Assembly: GCF_001500065.1 (NCBI RefSeq)
Contig: NZ_LQIN01000034.1
Coordinates: 266,693 to 330,692 of the forward strand
Direction: 5' to 3'
DNA from: Mycobacterium sp. IS-3022
Lineage (GTDB): Bacteria > Actinomycetota > Actinomycetes > Mycobacteriales > Mycobacteriaceae
DNA length: 64,000 nt
Part shown: one piece after another, positions 16,372-24,657 of the stretch
Layout: the number at the start of each line of letters is the position of its first letter
Position numbering within the stretch: position 1 is the stretch's first letter
Made by a program: the position numbers and the translations under genes
Notes under the pieces: model-generated
Databases searched by the model: none
Seen by the model: only the letters and a program-made list of their open reading frames with translations
What the model was told of the DNA's origin: nothing

Positions 16372-17336
16372 AGTTCAACGCAGGAGCGACGCTGGTGATC
16401 CTCGCAATCATCACGTTGATCGGCGCCGGCTACATGTCCCTCGGGGTGCTCGATATGGGTCCGACGAAGCAGGTCACCCGGATACAGTTGATGCTCGAAG
16501 CTTCCGGCGGCCTGCTCTCGACATCCGATGTCACGATGCGCGGCATCAAGGTCGGACGGGTCACCGGCATCCAGGCCACCCCTGCCGGTTTGGCGGTGGC
16601 TATTGATCTCGACAGCGAACATCCGGTCCCCGTCGACAGCCCGATCAGCGTCGAAGCCCTCTCCGTGGCCGGTGAACAGTACATCGACTTCAAACCGGAA
16701 GTCATTGCGCCGCCCTACTTGTCGGACGGTGCGGTGATACCTGCCGACCGGGTGACAAGCGCCGTCACGGTGAGCGACATCCTCGCCCGCGGTAACGCGT
16801 TGTTCTCGGCGCTGAATCATGAGGACTTGCGCACCGTGGTGACCAATCTCGCGGAGGCGATCACCGGCAACGACGAGACCCTCGATTCGTTGGCGACGAC
16901 GGCAGGTCTCTACGCCCGAATGGTGCAGGAGAACAAGCAACTGCTCAACACGCTCTTCGGCAACCTGTCCACACTTACCACCGGGATGGGCGACCTGAAG
17001 GTGGGCGCGGTCTTCTCCGAGACCGGCCATATCCTGCCCAGCGCGGTTCCCGAATTCGTCCGTCTGATCCGCGAATTCGACAGCCTGTCGCAGCTGGGCA
17101 CCGACATGTTCGGCGACGACGGAGCCATCGAATCCCTCGTCGACAAGATCAGCCAATACATCGAACTGCTCGCCGGGCCCTTGAGTACCTTCGCCACCGT
17201 TCTCGAACCGGCGACGGCACCCATCCGCGATGTCGAAATCGACGCCGGACATTGGCTCGACTTCTGGAAGTCCACGTTCAACGACGAAGGCGCCATGCGT
17301 CTTCAACTTCTCGTTCCAGAATGGCCACAGCCGTAA
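16368..17336 (+). CDS. mceF: MceF substrate-tunnel subunit
   Basis: 322 aa; ATG 16368 overlaps the mceE stop. N-terminal hydrophobic helix (LVILAIITLIGAGYMSLGV) and MlaD domain (TSDVTMRGIKVGRVTGIQ), then the helical region. It is shorter than many MceF proteins and lacks a Pro-rich tail. It completes a full A-F set. Confidence 0.92.
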   Translation: MKFNAGATLVILAIITLIGAGYMSLGVLDMGPTKQVTRIQLMLEASGGLLSTSDVTMRGIKVGRVTGIQATPAGLAVAIDLDSEHPVPVDSPISVEALSVAGEQYIDFKPEVIAPPYLSDGAVIPADRVTSAVTVSDILARGNALFSALNHEDLRTVVTNLAEAITGNDETLDSLATTAGLYARMVQENKQLLNTLFGNLSTLTTGMGDLKVGAVFSETGHILPSAVPEFVRLIREFDSLSQLGTDMFGDDGAIESLVDKISQYIELLAGPLSTFATVLEPATAPIRDVEIDAGHWLDFWKSTFNDEGAMRLQLLVPEWPQP

Positions 17337-17345
17337 GGGGGCATC

Positions 17346-18110
17346 ATGACAATCAGAACAACGAGTGAGGCGGACATGGCAGACAGCTCCGAAGACGACG
17401 TCGACGAAGGCGCCACGGTCGAGGAGGAGAGCACCGCCAAGGAGACGCACGACAAGGTAGACAAGGTCGCCGAGAAGCCCGCGCCCGTCGACGAAGGTCA
17501 CAAGCCGGCGTCCTCCCGCCGGAATCCCTGGCAATGGGTTGCCGCTGTGTTGCTCATCGTTCTCATCGGCGTCGGTGTGTTCGGTTATCTCCAGTACAAG
17601 AACGCCGCGGACCAGCTCTCGGCGATGCGTCAGGAAGAGGCCAACCGCGCGGCCGCCGCACAGCTGGCGAAGGACTACGCGCTCAAATCGTTGACGTATT
17701 CGTTCAAAGACCCCGACGCGTTCTTCCGATCGGTCGAGGAGGGCGTGTCCGACGCGCTGAAGGACAAGTACATCAATGCCGAAGACTTGCTGAAGGGCGT
17801 GATGCTTCAGGCGCAGGTCACCTCGACCGGTGAAGTGCTGGCGACGGAGGTGACCCCACAGCCCGGGGATGTCTACCAAGTGGTGGTGTCGGCCAGCCAG
17901 ACCACCAGGAATTTGCAGAATCCGGAGCCTCGGGTGTCGATAGTTCTCTTGCAGATCACCGTCAACAAGGCGGGTGACACGTGGCAGGTTTCCGACATCG
18001 GCCCCAAGACCGGGAGCAAGGCCGCCAACGCCGATCAGGTGCTGCCCAGTCAACCGGGTCCTCCAGCTGAGCCCGGCCCGACTCCCGGCCGACCGACTCC
18101 CCCGCGGTAG
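17346..18110 (+). CDS. Mce-associated membrane protein (Mas family)
   Basis: 254 aa. An acidic, Lys-rich cytoplasmic N-terminus of about 60 residues, one transmembrane helix (WVAAVLLIVLIGVGVFGYL), then a periplasmic NTF2-like domain and a Pro-rich tail. This is the layout of Mas proteins found after mce operons, thought to stabilise the transporter. ATG 17346 is preceded by AAGGGGG; ATG 17376 is an alternative. It is probably co-transcribed with mceF, nine bases away. Confidence 0.85.
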   Translation: MTIRTTSEADMADSSEDDVDEGATVEEESTAKETHDKVDKVAEKPAPVDEGHKPASSRRNPWQWVAAVLLIVLIGVGVFGYLQYKNAADQLSAMRQEEANRAAAAQLAKDYALKSLTYSFKDPDAFFRSVEEGVSDALKDKYINAEDLLKGVMLQAQVTSTGEVLATEVTPQPGDVYQVVVSASQTTRNLQNPEPRVSIVLLQITVNKAGDTWQVSDIGPKTGSKAANADQVLPSQPGPPAEPGPTPGRPTPPR

Positions 18111-18114
18111 CACG

Positions 18115-18891
18115 ATGTTTCGCGCGCTGGTCGGAACGACGGCGGTAACCGCGGCGGTGATCGTCTGCTGCCCGCCGGTTAGCGCGGACGACACCTTGCC
18201 TCGTTGCGCTCACCACAAGACGATGATCAACCCCGCCGAACCGATGGGGCACGAGGACTGCCGGCTCATTTCCACGGATCGGAGGGGTTTGGCGTTCGAC
18301 GTGACCTACTGGAGTACCGGCGGCCCCTCGGCGCCACCGTTGGCGGTGAAGATCGAGGTCACCGACGGGTCCGGCACCGTCACTCAGACCATCAACGAGG
18401 TCACCGAGCCCTCCGACCCGGCGCCGGTCGGCCTGGAGGATCTCGACGGCGACGGCCGCGAGGAAATTATAGTGCCCATCGCTCGCCGGTCGTACAACAG
18501 TGGCTCGAACACCCGGTTTTCCGTGTGGCGCGCAGAGGGGGACCGGGCGTATTTCGAACGAACTCAGATGGAGGGGCAAGCCGTCTACCCCAGCGGCGAC
18601 GGCTACGTCGTCACCAATTGGGGCGCATTGACCAGCCGCGATCTCACCTTCTACGTGCCTACCGGCGCCGGGTTCACCGTCGCGGTCACGTTGACCCTTC
18701 AGGCCGAGGACATCGACCTCCACACCGGGGAGGTGCGCACGGTGAGCTGCCGTACGCACCAACAAGAGGGTCTGGGCATGATCCGTATGGACATCGAGAG
18801 AGCCCAGGACGTCTTCTGCGCGTCACCGGCAGCGATGGCGATATGGCCGGACGCGCAACGGGTTTCGGCCGCCCCTTGGCGCCCGCAGTAG
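18115..18891 (+). CDS. Secreted protein with a Ca-binding-like repeat, mce companion
   Basis: 258 aa from ATG 18115, four bases after the Mas gene. A signal peptide (FRALVGTTAVTAAVIVCCPPVSA) precedes a Cys-containing beta-rich domain. LEDLDGDGREEIIVP near residues 105-120 is a DxDxDG loop like those of FG-GAP/VCBS repeats. Four cysteines outside the signal could form disulfides. I do not know the family. Its position at the end of the mce operon suggests an extracytoplasmic accessory role. It ends nine bases before the convergent ephD. Confidence 0.65.
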   Translation: MFRALVGTTAVTAAVIVCCPPVSADDTLPRCAHHKTMINPAEPMGHEDCRLISTDRRGLAFDVTYWSTGGPSAPPLAVKIEVTDGSGTVTQTINEVTEPSDPAPVGLEDLDGDGREEIIVPIARRSYNSGSNTRFSVWRAEGDRAYFERTQMEGQAVYPSGDGYVVTNWGALTSRDLTFYVPTGAGFTVAVTLTLQAEDIDLHTGEVRTVSCRTHQQEGLGMIRMDIERAQDVFCASPAAMAIWPDAQRVSAAPWRPQ

Positions 18892-18900
18892 CACACGTCA

Positions 18901-20706
18901 CTACCCTAGGGCGACCTTCCTGGCGGCGATCCGACCGATACCCGGGGCCAGCCTGTGCGCCAGGTACTGTAGCCGCGCTTCGGGCGTCACCGGGACGACG
19001 GACTTGTTCTTGCGCACCGCCGCGACGATCTGTTTGGCGACCTTGTCGGGACCGTAGCGGCGGAGTCGATACGCGCGATCGACCGTCGCAAGCTTCTTTT
19101 CGGCCTCCGGCTCGGAGAGGCCCGACACCACTGAACTGCGAACGATGTTGGTGTGCACGATGCCTGGGCAAATCGCGCTGACGCCGATACCTGCGGACGC
19201 CAACTCGGCGCGTAGGCAGTCGGAGAACATGAATACCGCGGACTTACTGGTCGAGTAAGCGGTGAAGCCCTGCTGCGGTGTGTAGGCGGCCATGCTGGAC
19301 AGGTTCACGATGTGCCCGCCGAGACCGCGGCTGACCATCTTCGGCCCGAACGCGCGGCAGCCGTTGACAACGCCATACAGGTTGACGTCGAGCACGCGCT
19401 TGAACTCGTCGGACGTCGTCGCCAAGAACCGACCGGCCTGGCCCACGCCGGCGTTGTTGACCAGCACGTCGGGTACTCCGTGCGCGGCCACTACCTGCTC
19501 GGCATGAGCGACGACCGCCGCCTCGTCGGAGACGTCCAGTTGATAGGCGTGGGCGTCAGCGCCGAGCTCGCCGATCAGCGCGGCCGTCTCCTTCGCCGAT
19601 GCCAGGTTGACGTCCGAGACGACGACCTCGGCACCGTCGCGGGCGAAGGCAATGGCGGTCTCTCGGCCGATGCCACTGCCTGCACCGGTGATCACCACGA
19701 GTTGGTCATCGAACGGCCTTCGCTTCCTGCCCATCTCGGCTCGGCGCAGCCCCCGCGTCGGAGGCAGCCCGGAGACCGCGTCGATCAATTCGGTCGTCGC
19801 GGTCGCCAACAGCTCGGGGTGCGAAAACGGCAACCAGTGCCCGCCGCGCACCACCCGCTGCCAAACCGCGGGAGCCCACTTGAGTTCGTCGGAGTAACTG
19901 GCCGCGCGGACTGCGGGATCATTCGTCCCGACGATCACCTGCACCGGAACTTGGGTGAACTGCTCCCGCGGTTTGAGGGCGGACAAGATGTTGGCCCGGT
20001 AAATGCGCAACCCGTTGCCGATGTCCCGGTCGAAGGTGGGGCCTAGCGAGATCTGGTTTGCGTCGGCCCCCTCGACGCGGGAAAGCCCTGTGCGCCAACG
20101 CTCGGCGGTCATTGTCATCCGGAAGAACGCATTCGGGACGAGCGGCAATGCGAAGTACGCCATGTAGAGAAGCGAAGCCACCTGAGCTAGCACATGTGCG
20201 ACATTCTTTGGCGTCGGCCGAGACAGTCGGTGCCGCGCCCACATCGTCAGGTGCGCGGCGTTGGGGCCCGCAACCGACGTGAAAGAGGCGATCTTGTGCT
20301 GCGCGGTCGGATCGCACACGGCCTCCCACATCGCGACGCTGCCCCAGTCGTGGGCGAGCACGTGGACCGGTTTGCCGTCGCCGACTGCATCGATGACGGC
20401 GAGGTAGTCGCTGGCGAGGGCTGCCAGCTTGAACTCTCGATAGCTCTTCGGGTTCGACGACTGCCCATGTCCGCGGTTGTCGACGGTCACCACGTGGAAC
20501 CGATCGATCAGATGTGGCGTGACGGAGTTCCACATGTCGTGCGAGTCCGGCCATCCGTGCAATAACAGCACTGTCTCGCCGGCCCGATTGCCTTGCTCGT
20601 AAACGGCGATGTCGATGTCGCCGTTGCGCACCACGCGGTAGGTGACCCGTGGTCCCACGGAGGCCTCTTTCTCGTGACCGCCCACAAGATCCGATACCGA
20701 TTCCAT
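18901..20706 (-). CDS. ephD: Two-domain epoxide hydrolase / short-chain dehydrogenase, EphD type
   Basis: 601 aa with two enzymes in one chain. Residues about 20-310 are an alpha/beta hydrolase of epoxide-hydrolase type: HGWPD oxyanion segment near 50-54, nucleophile Asp120 in AHDWGS, and His290 in GGHW. Residues about 330-600 are a classical SDR: TGAGSGIG near 340-347, NNAG, and YSTSK. This fusion matches M. tuberculosis EphD (Rv2214c, 592 aa), which is reported to act on oxygenated mycolic acids. The start (ATG 20706) is nine bases after the methyltransferase stop, so the two are probably one operon. Confidence 0.85.
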   Translation of the reverse strand: MESVSDLVGGHEKEASVGPRVTYRVVRNGDIDIAVYEQGNRAGETVLLLHGWPDSHDMWNSVTPHLIDRFHVVTVDNRGHGQSSNPKSYREFKLAALASDYLAVIDAVGDGKPVHVLAHDWGSVAMWEAVCDPTAQHKIASFTSVAGPNAAHLTMWARHRLSRPTPKNVAHVLAQVASLLYMAYFALPLVPNAFFRMTMTAERWRTGLSRVEGADANQISLGPTFDRDIGNGLRIYRANILSALKPREQFTQVPVQVIVGTNDPAVRAASYSDELKWAPAVWQRVVRGGHWLPFSHPELLATATTELIDAVSGLPPTRGLRRAEMGRKRRPFDDQLVVITGAGSGIGRETAIAFARDGAEVVVSDVNLASAKETAALIGELGADAHAYQLDVSDEAAVVAHAEQVVAAHGVPDVLVNNAGVGQAGRFLATTSDEFKRVLDVNLYGVVNGCRAFGPKMVSRGLGGHIVNLSSMAAYTPQQGFTAYSTSKSAVFMFSDCLRAELASAGIGVSAICPGIVHTNIVRSSVVSGLSEPEAEKKLATVDRAYRLRRYGPDKVAKQIVAAVRKNKSVVPVTPEARLQYLAHRLAPGIGRIAARKVALG

Positions 20707-20715
20707 CGCGATCCC

Positions 20716-21672
20716 CTATGCCTTGGCCGCCACGGCCACAATGTAATCCGAGAAGTGTGCGCTCAGCCGAAAACCCAAGGGCGTGAACGAATAACGGACG
20801 ACAGGGTTCACATGCCGCATGTCGGCGTCGCGCAATCTCTTCGTCAGGAACCTGCCCAGCGGGGCATAGACGTCATCGGTGATGGGTCGTGTCTGCACAT
20901 CCACAAAACCCATGCACTGCAGGAGATCGCAATACCCGGCAAGGTCGGCCGCCGCCGCGACCGCCCATCGGGGCGCACCCCGCCAGCCGCGACGCGCAAC
21001 CTCGCGGCGGGCCGGCGCTGTCAGTGGTGTGCGCGTGGGCACGATGTCGGCCGTCACCAGAAGGCCGCCGGGCTGTAGCACCCGCAGCGCCTCGGCGAAG
21101 AAATCCACTCGCGACGGGAAGTGGAAGGCGGATTCCAGCGCCACCACCTTGGTGCTCGATTCGTCCTCGAACGGCAGATCGGTCGCGGAGGCGTTGACGT
21201 AGCCGATCCTGTCCGCCAACCCCGCTTCGGCCACCCGCCGCGTCGCGATTGCGACCTGTTCGGCAGCGACGTTTACTCCGGTGATGTGTTCGGGGCCGAA
21301 CTCGTTGATCCACAACATGTCTTGGTCGCCGTAACCGCAGCCGCAGTCCACGATCGTGTCAGATGGGTTGAAGTTGGCGTCGCGCGCGAGCAACCGAGCC
21401 AAGTCGCGACTCGCTTCGTCCAGGGTCGCCGGACCGTTCTTCCAATAGCCGAAGTTGATGAACAGCGATTCCTCGCCGTACAGATTCTGAGTGCCGACGA
21501 TGTCGTAGATCTGACCGGCCTTCGGGCCGCCCGACGACGACAAAGAAACGGCCGCCATCTGTCGCCATTCGTCGGCCCATCGCCCGAGCCGAGCGCCGAG
21601 GGATTCATCCCGGGTGTTGCGCGGAATCGTCGTCACGTGCTGTTTCCCATCTGCGAGCGGGCCAACATGCAT
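20716..21672 (-). CDS. SAM-dependent methyltransferase upstream of ephD
   Basis: 318-aa class I methyltransferase: motif I IVDCGCGYGDQD, acidic GVNVAAEQ, ATDLPFEDESS, and LQPGGLLV. FINFGYWKNG ahead of the core is typical of small-molecule, sterol or macrolide O-/C-methyltransferases (EryG-like group). It is the promoter-proximal gene before ephD, so it may act on the same lipid. The start at ATG 21672 lies 11 bases after a TACTAT -10 motif, so the leader is very short. Confidence 0.8.
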   Translation of the reverse strand: MHVGPLADGKQHVTTIPRNTRDESLGARLGRWADEWRQMAAVSLSSSGGPKAGQIYDIVGTQNLYGEESLFINFGYWKNGPATLDEASRDLARLLARDANFNPSDTIVDCGCGYGDQDMLWINEFGPEHITGVNVAAEQVAIATRRVAEAGLADRIGYVNASATDLPFEDESSTKVVALESAFHFPSRVDFFAEALRVLQPGGLLVTADIVPTRTPLTAPARREVARRGWRGAPRWAVAAAADLAGYCDLLQCMGFVDVQTRPITDDVYAPLGRFLTKRLRDADMRHVNPVVRYSFTPLGFRLSAHFSDYIVAVAAKA

Positions 21673-21683
21673 TACCCATACAG

Positions 21684-21714
21684 ATAGTACTAGATACCTG
21701 AGGTACCGGATACC
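21684..21714 (-). promoter_or_regulatory. Promoter and GATACC/GGTACC operator of the methyltransferase-ephD operon
   Basis: On the minus strand TACTAT (21689-21684) is a good -10. Just upstream are three related half-sites on the plus strand: GATACC (21693-21698), GGTACC (21702-21707) and GATACC (21709-21714). TACCTGAGGTA (21695-21705) is a perfect palindrome. The sites cover the -35 zone, which suits a repressor. Confidence 0.4.
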
Positions 21715-21748
21715 CCTCGTCTAGATCCACTTTTGCGCACGCGAGATC

Positions 21749-21787
21749 CGGTGTAGTTGGTCGCGCTCACCGCTGCCAACTACACCG
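21749..21787 (-). terminator. Hairpin terminator after regX3
   Basis: A perfect 12-bp stem, CGGTGTAGTTGG (21749-21760) with CCAACTACACCG (21776-21787), around a 15-base loop, 14 bases past the regX3 stop. There is no U-run, as usual for mycobacterial terminators. Confidence 0.7.
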
Positions 21788-21801
21788 AAATCCGAGGGCG
21801 G

Positions 21802-22488
21802 CTAGCCCTCGAGCTTGTAGCCGAGGCCGCGGACGGTGACCAGGTGCACCGGGTTCGCGGGGTCCGCCTCGATCTTCGACCGCAACCTCTTGACATGCAC
21901 ATCAAGGGTTTTGGTGTCGCCGACGTAGTCGGCGCCCCACACCCGGTCGATGAGCTGGCCGCGGGTCAGCACCCGGCCGCTGTTGCGCATCAGATATTCG
22001 AGCAGATCGAACTCCTTGAGCGGCAACGTGATCGGCTCCCCGTTCACCGACACCACGTGACGCTCGACGTCCATCCGGACGGGCCCGGCCTCTAGGACGC
22101 TGTCGCTGAGGCCGATGTCGTCGTTGTCGGCGCCGCGCCGCAGCACCGCACGGATACGGGCGATGAGCTCGCGCGCCGAGTAGGGCTTGGTGACATAGTC
22201 GTCGGCGCCGAGCTCCAGTCCGACCACCTTGTCTATCTCGCTGTCGCGGGCGGTCACCATGATCACCGGAACACTTGAGCGCGAACGTAATTGCTTACAC
22301 ACGTCCGTCCCGCTCATACCGGGCAGCATCAAGTCGAGCAGCACGATGTCGGCGCCGGCGCGTTCGAACTCGGCGAGGGCGGTCGGCCCGTCGGTGACGA
22401 CGGTGGCCTCGAACCCCTCCTTGCGAAGCAGAAAGGCCAGGGGATCGGCCAAGGACTCCTCGTCCTCCACGATCAGCACACTGGTCAT
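21802..22488 (-). CDS. regX3: Response regulator RegX3
   Basis: 228-aa OmpR/PhoB-type regulator: a receiver domain with acidic VEDEES and phospho-acceptor Asp in VLLDLMLPG, conserved Thr (MVTAR) and Lys (VTKPYS), then a winged-helix DNA-binding domain from about residue 130. It is the partner of SenX3, whose gene overlaps it by four bases. The pair controls the phosphate-starvation response in mycobacteria. A strong hairpin follows the gene. Confidence 0.96.
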   Translation of the reverse strand: MTSVLIVEDEESLADPLAFLLRKEGFEATVVTDGPTALAEFERAGADIVLLDLMLPGMSGTDVCKQLRSRSSVPVIMVTARDSEIDKVVGLELGADDYVTKPYSARELIARIRAVLRRGADNDDIGLSDSVLEAGPVRMDVERHVVSVNGEPITLPLKEFDLLEYLMRNSGRVLTRGQLIDRVWGADYVGDTKTLDVHVKRLRSKIEADPANPVHLVTVRGLGYKLEG

Positions 22489-23669
22489 TGGTCTCGCTGG
22501 TCCTCTCGTTCGTCCGATTCATGATCGGGGTAGGCCGGAATCGACAGTGTGAACGTCGATCCCGTACCCGGCTGACTCCACAGCCGGATGCTTCCGTTGT
22601 GGTTGGCCGCGACATGCTTGACGATCGCCAACCCCAACCCGGTGCCGCCGGTGGCCCGGGAGCGCGCCTTGTCGACGCGGAAGAATCGCTCGAACACCCG
22701 CTCCTGGTCCTCTCGGGCGATGCCGATACCGCGGTCGGTGACCGCGATCTCGATGGTGTCTCCGCGCCGCCTGCGGCTGATCGAGACCGACGACCCGTGC
22801 GGCGAGTAGGCGATCGCATTGGACACCAGGTTCGCGATCGCGGTCACCAGCAGCGACTGGTCGCCCAGCGCGCGGAAACCGGTCGGCGCGTCGGTGGTGA
22901 TCCTGATGTCGGCGTTGTCGGCGGGCACCTTGTGGCGGGACAACGCCTCGGCAACCACGGTGTCGACGTCGACGGCGTCCAGGGCCGGCAGGGCCTCGGC
23001 ACCCTGCAGACGGGACAGCTCGATCAACTCGCCGACCATGTTGGCCAGCCGGTTGGACTCGGCGACCATCTTCTCGGCGAACCGGCGCACGGTCGCGGGG
23101 TCGTCGGCCGACGCGAGCAGCGCCTCGGCCAGCACGCCCATCGCGCCGACCGGGGTCTTGAGCTCGTGGCTGACGTTGGCCACGAAGTCGCGGCGGGTGG
23201 CTTCCATCCGGGCGTGCTCGGACTGGTCGTCGACGTAGACGACCGCGAACCGGCGATCCTGTTCGGTCAGCAGCCGAACGTGGCCACGCACCGAGAGCCC
23301 GGACCGGCCGGGGTTGGCCCGCTTGTTCCCCGCGAGGTCGACTTCGGTGGGCTCGCCGGTGGACAGCGTGCGTTCAGCCGCGCGCCAGGCCCGCTCGTCG
23401 AGCAGCCGGTCTCGGACCAGGCCCAGCTCCCGGGCTCGGTCGTTGGCGTACACGACGTCACGGAAGTGGTCGACCACCACGATTCCCGTGGGTGACCGCG
23501 AAGCGATGTGGGAGAGCATCTGCGAGACGGTGATGCCGGCCTGCGCGCTGGCCCGACGCTGCCGACGTTCCCTCAGGCGGGGCGCCAGCCCCGCTCCGAG
23601 GGCCACACCGGTCACCAGAGCGAGCAGTGCGACCACCGCTGCGAGCAGCAGTGCCGAAACGACACTCAC
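22485..23669 (-). CDS. senX3: Sensor histidine kinase SenX3
   Basis: 394 aa: an N-terminal transmembrane region of about 30 residues, a PAS-like domain, a HisKA domain with the phosphorylated His in VSHELKTP, and a HATPase domain with N, G1 (DRGIGI) and G2 (GGTGLGLAI) boxes. It senses phosphate supply, probably through the Pst/PhoU system, and phosphorylates RegX3. The likely promoter and a putative RegX3 site lie in the 130 bases before it. Confidence 0.95.
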   Translation of the reverse strand: MSVVSALLLAAVVALLALVTGVALGAGLAPRLRERRQRRASAQAGITVSQMLSHIASRSPTGIVVVDHFRDVVYANDRARELGLVRDRLLDERAWRAAERTLSTGEPTEVDLAGNKRANPGRSGLSVRGHVRLLTEQDRRFAVVYVDDQSEHARMEATRRDFVANVSHELKTPVGAMGVLAEALLASADDPATVRRFAEKMVAESNRLANMVGELIELSRLQGAEALPALDAVDVDTVVAEALSRHKVPADNADIRITTDAPTGFRALGDQSLLVTAIANLVSNAIAYSPHGSSVSISRRRRGDTIEIAVTDRGIGIAREDQERVFERFFRVDKARSRATGGTGLGLAIVKHVAANHNGSIRLWSQPGTGSTFTLSIPAYPDHESDEREDQRDQ

Positions 23670-23772
23670 GCGGAAATCGTACGCACCCGGTGAACGTCAT
23701 CCCAGCAGCGTGCGGCCGAATCGGGACAAGTCACACAAGGAAAGAAGGAAATTCGGGCCCCGGCCTTCGTCT

Positions 23773-23790
23773 GTTAACCCGTTGTTCGCC
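23773..23790. promoter_or_regulatory. Putative RegX3 (Pho-type) box upstream of senX3
   Basis: GTTAACC (23773-23779) and GTTCGCC (23784-23790) are direct repeats at 11-base spacing, matching the PhoB/RegX3 pattern of GTTCACC-type half-sites. It lies about 105 bases upstream of senX3 and suits autoregulation. Confidence 0.5.
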
Positions 23791-23799
23791 CTATCCGCC

Positions 23800-24549
23800 C
23801 TATTTCGCGCCCTGGGACGCGACGGCGGCGGCGCCCGCGGCTGCGGCTTCGGGATCGAGGTAGGTGCCGCCGATGACGGTCGGCTTGAGATCGGAGTCCA
23901 GGTCGTAGCGCAGCGGGATGCCGGTCGGGATGTTGAGCCCCACGACATCCTCGTCGGACATGCCGTCGAGGTACTTGACCAGCGCACGCAGCGAATTGCC
24001 GTGCGCGGCGATCAGCACCGTCTTACCCGCCCGCAGGTCCGGTTCGATCGTCTCGGTGTAGTACGGCACGAACCGTTCGACCACGTCCTTGAGGCACTCG
24101 GTACGCGGCGGGCCGCCGGGCACGTCGGCGTAGCGCGGGTCGCCGTCCTGGCTGTAGGTGCTGCCGGGCTCGATCGGCGGCGGTGGGGTGTCATAGCTGC
24201 GCCGCCACGCCATGAACTGCTCTTCGCCGTATTTGCCTTTGGTCTCGGCCTTGTTCAGCCCCTGCAGCGCGCCGTAGTGCCGCTCATTGAGCCGCCAGTC
24301 GCGGTGCACGGGGATCCAGTGCCGGTCGGCCTTGTCCAAGGCCAGGTTGGCGGTGGTGATCGCGCGGCGCAGCAACGAGGTGTAGACCACGTCGGGTTGC
24401 CGGTCGAGCTCCTTGATCAGCTCACCGGCCCGCACTGCTTCGGCGCGACCCTTCTCGGTGAGGTCGACGTCGACCCAGCCGGTGAACAAGTTCTTCTCGT
24501 TCCAGTCGCTCTCGCCGTGGCGAAGCAGAATCAGCGTGCAGTCACCCAT
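23800..24549 (-). CDS. gpmA: 2,3-bisphosphoglycerate-dependent phosphoglycerate mutase
   Basis: 249-aa glycolytic/gluconeogenic enzyme converting 3- and 2-phosphoglycerate. The phospho-His is in LLRHGESDWNEKNLFTG, with AAHGNSLRALVKYL carrying the second catalytic His. An Ala-rich C-terminus ends the protein. It corresponds to Rv0489 (gpm1), upstream of senX3 in the same orientation, as here. Confidence 0.96.
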   Translation of the reverse strand: MGDCTLILLRHGESDWNEKNLFTGWVDVDLTEKGRAEAVRAGELIKELDRQPDVVYTSLLRRAITTANLALDKADRHWIPVHRDWRLNERHYGALQGLNKAETKGKYGEEQFMAWRRSYDTPPPPIEPGSTYSQDGDPRYADVPGGPPRTECLKDVVERFVPYYTETIEPDLRAGKTVLIAAHGNSLRALVKYLDGMSDEDVVGLNIPTGIPLRYDLDSDLKPTVIGGTYLDPEAAAAGAAAVASQGAK

Positions 24550-24657
24550 GCCGAAATCTTCTCACGGCAGACGGATCGACTTCTGCCCGTACCGAGACCG
24601 ACGAAATGGCGGGATTCTGTCGAGAAAAGCCGCCAAAACGTAGGTTTGGGCGAAGGG

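Noticed and set aside
16260..18194. Long antisense open frame opposite mceF and the Mas gene (644 codons)
   Set aside because: High-GC DNA keeps antisense frames open. The product is His/Arg/Asp-rich with no motif, while the plus strand has clear Mce proteins.
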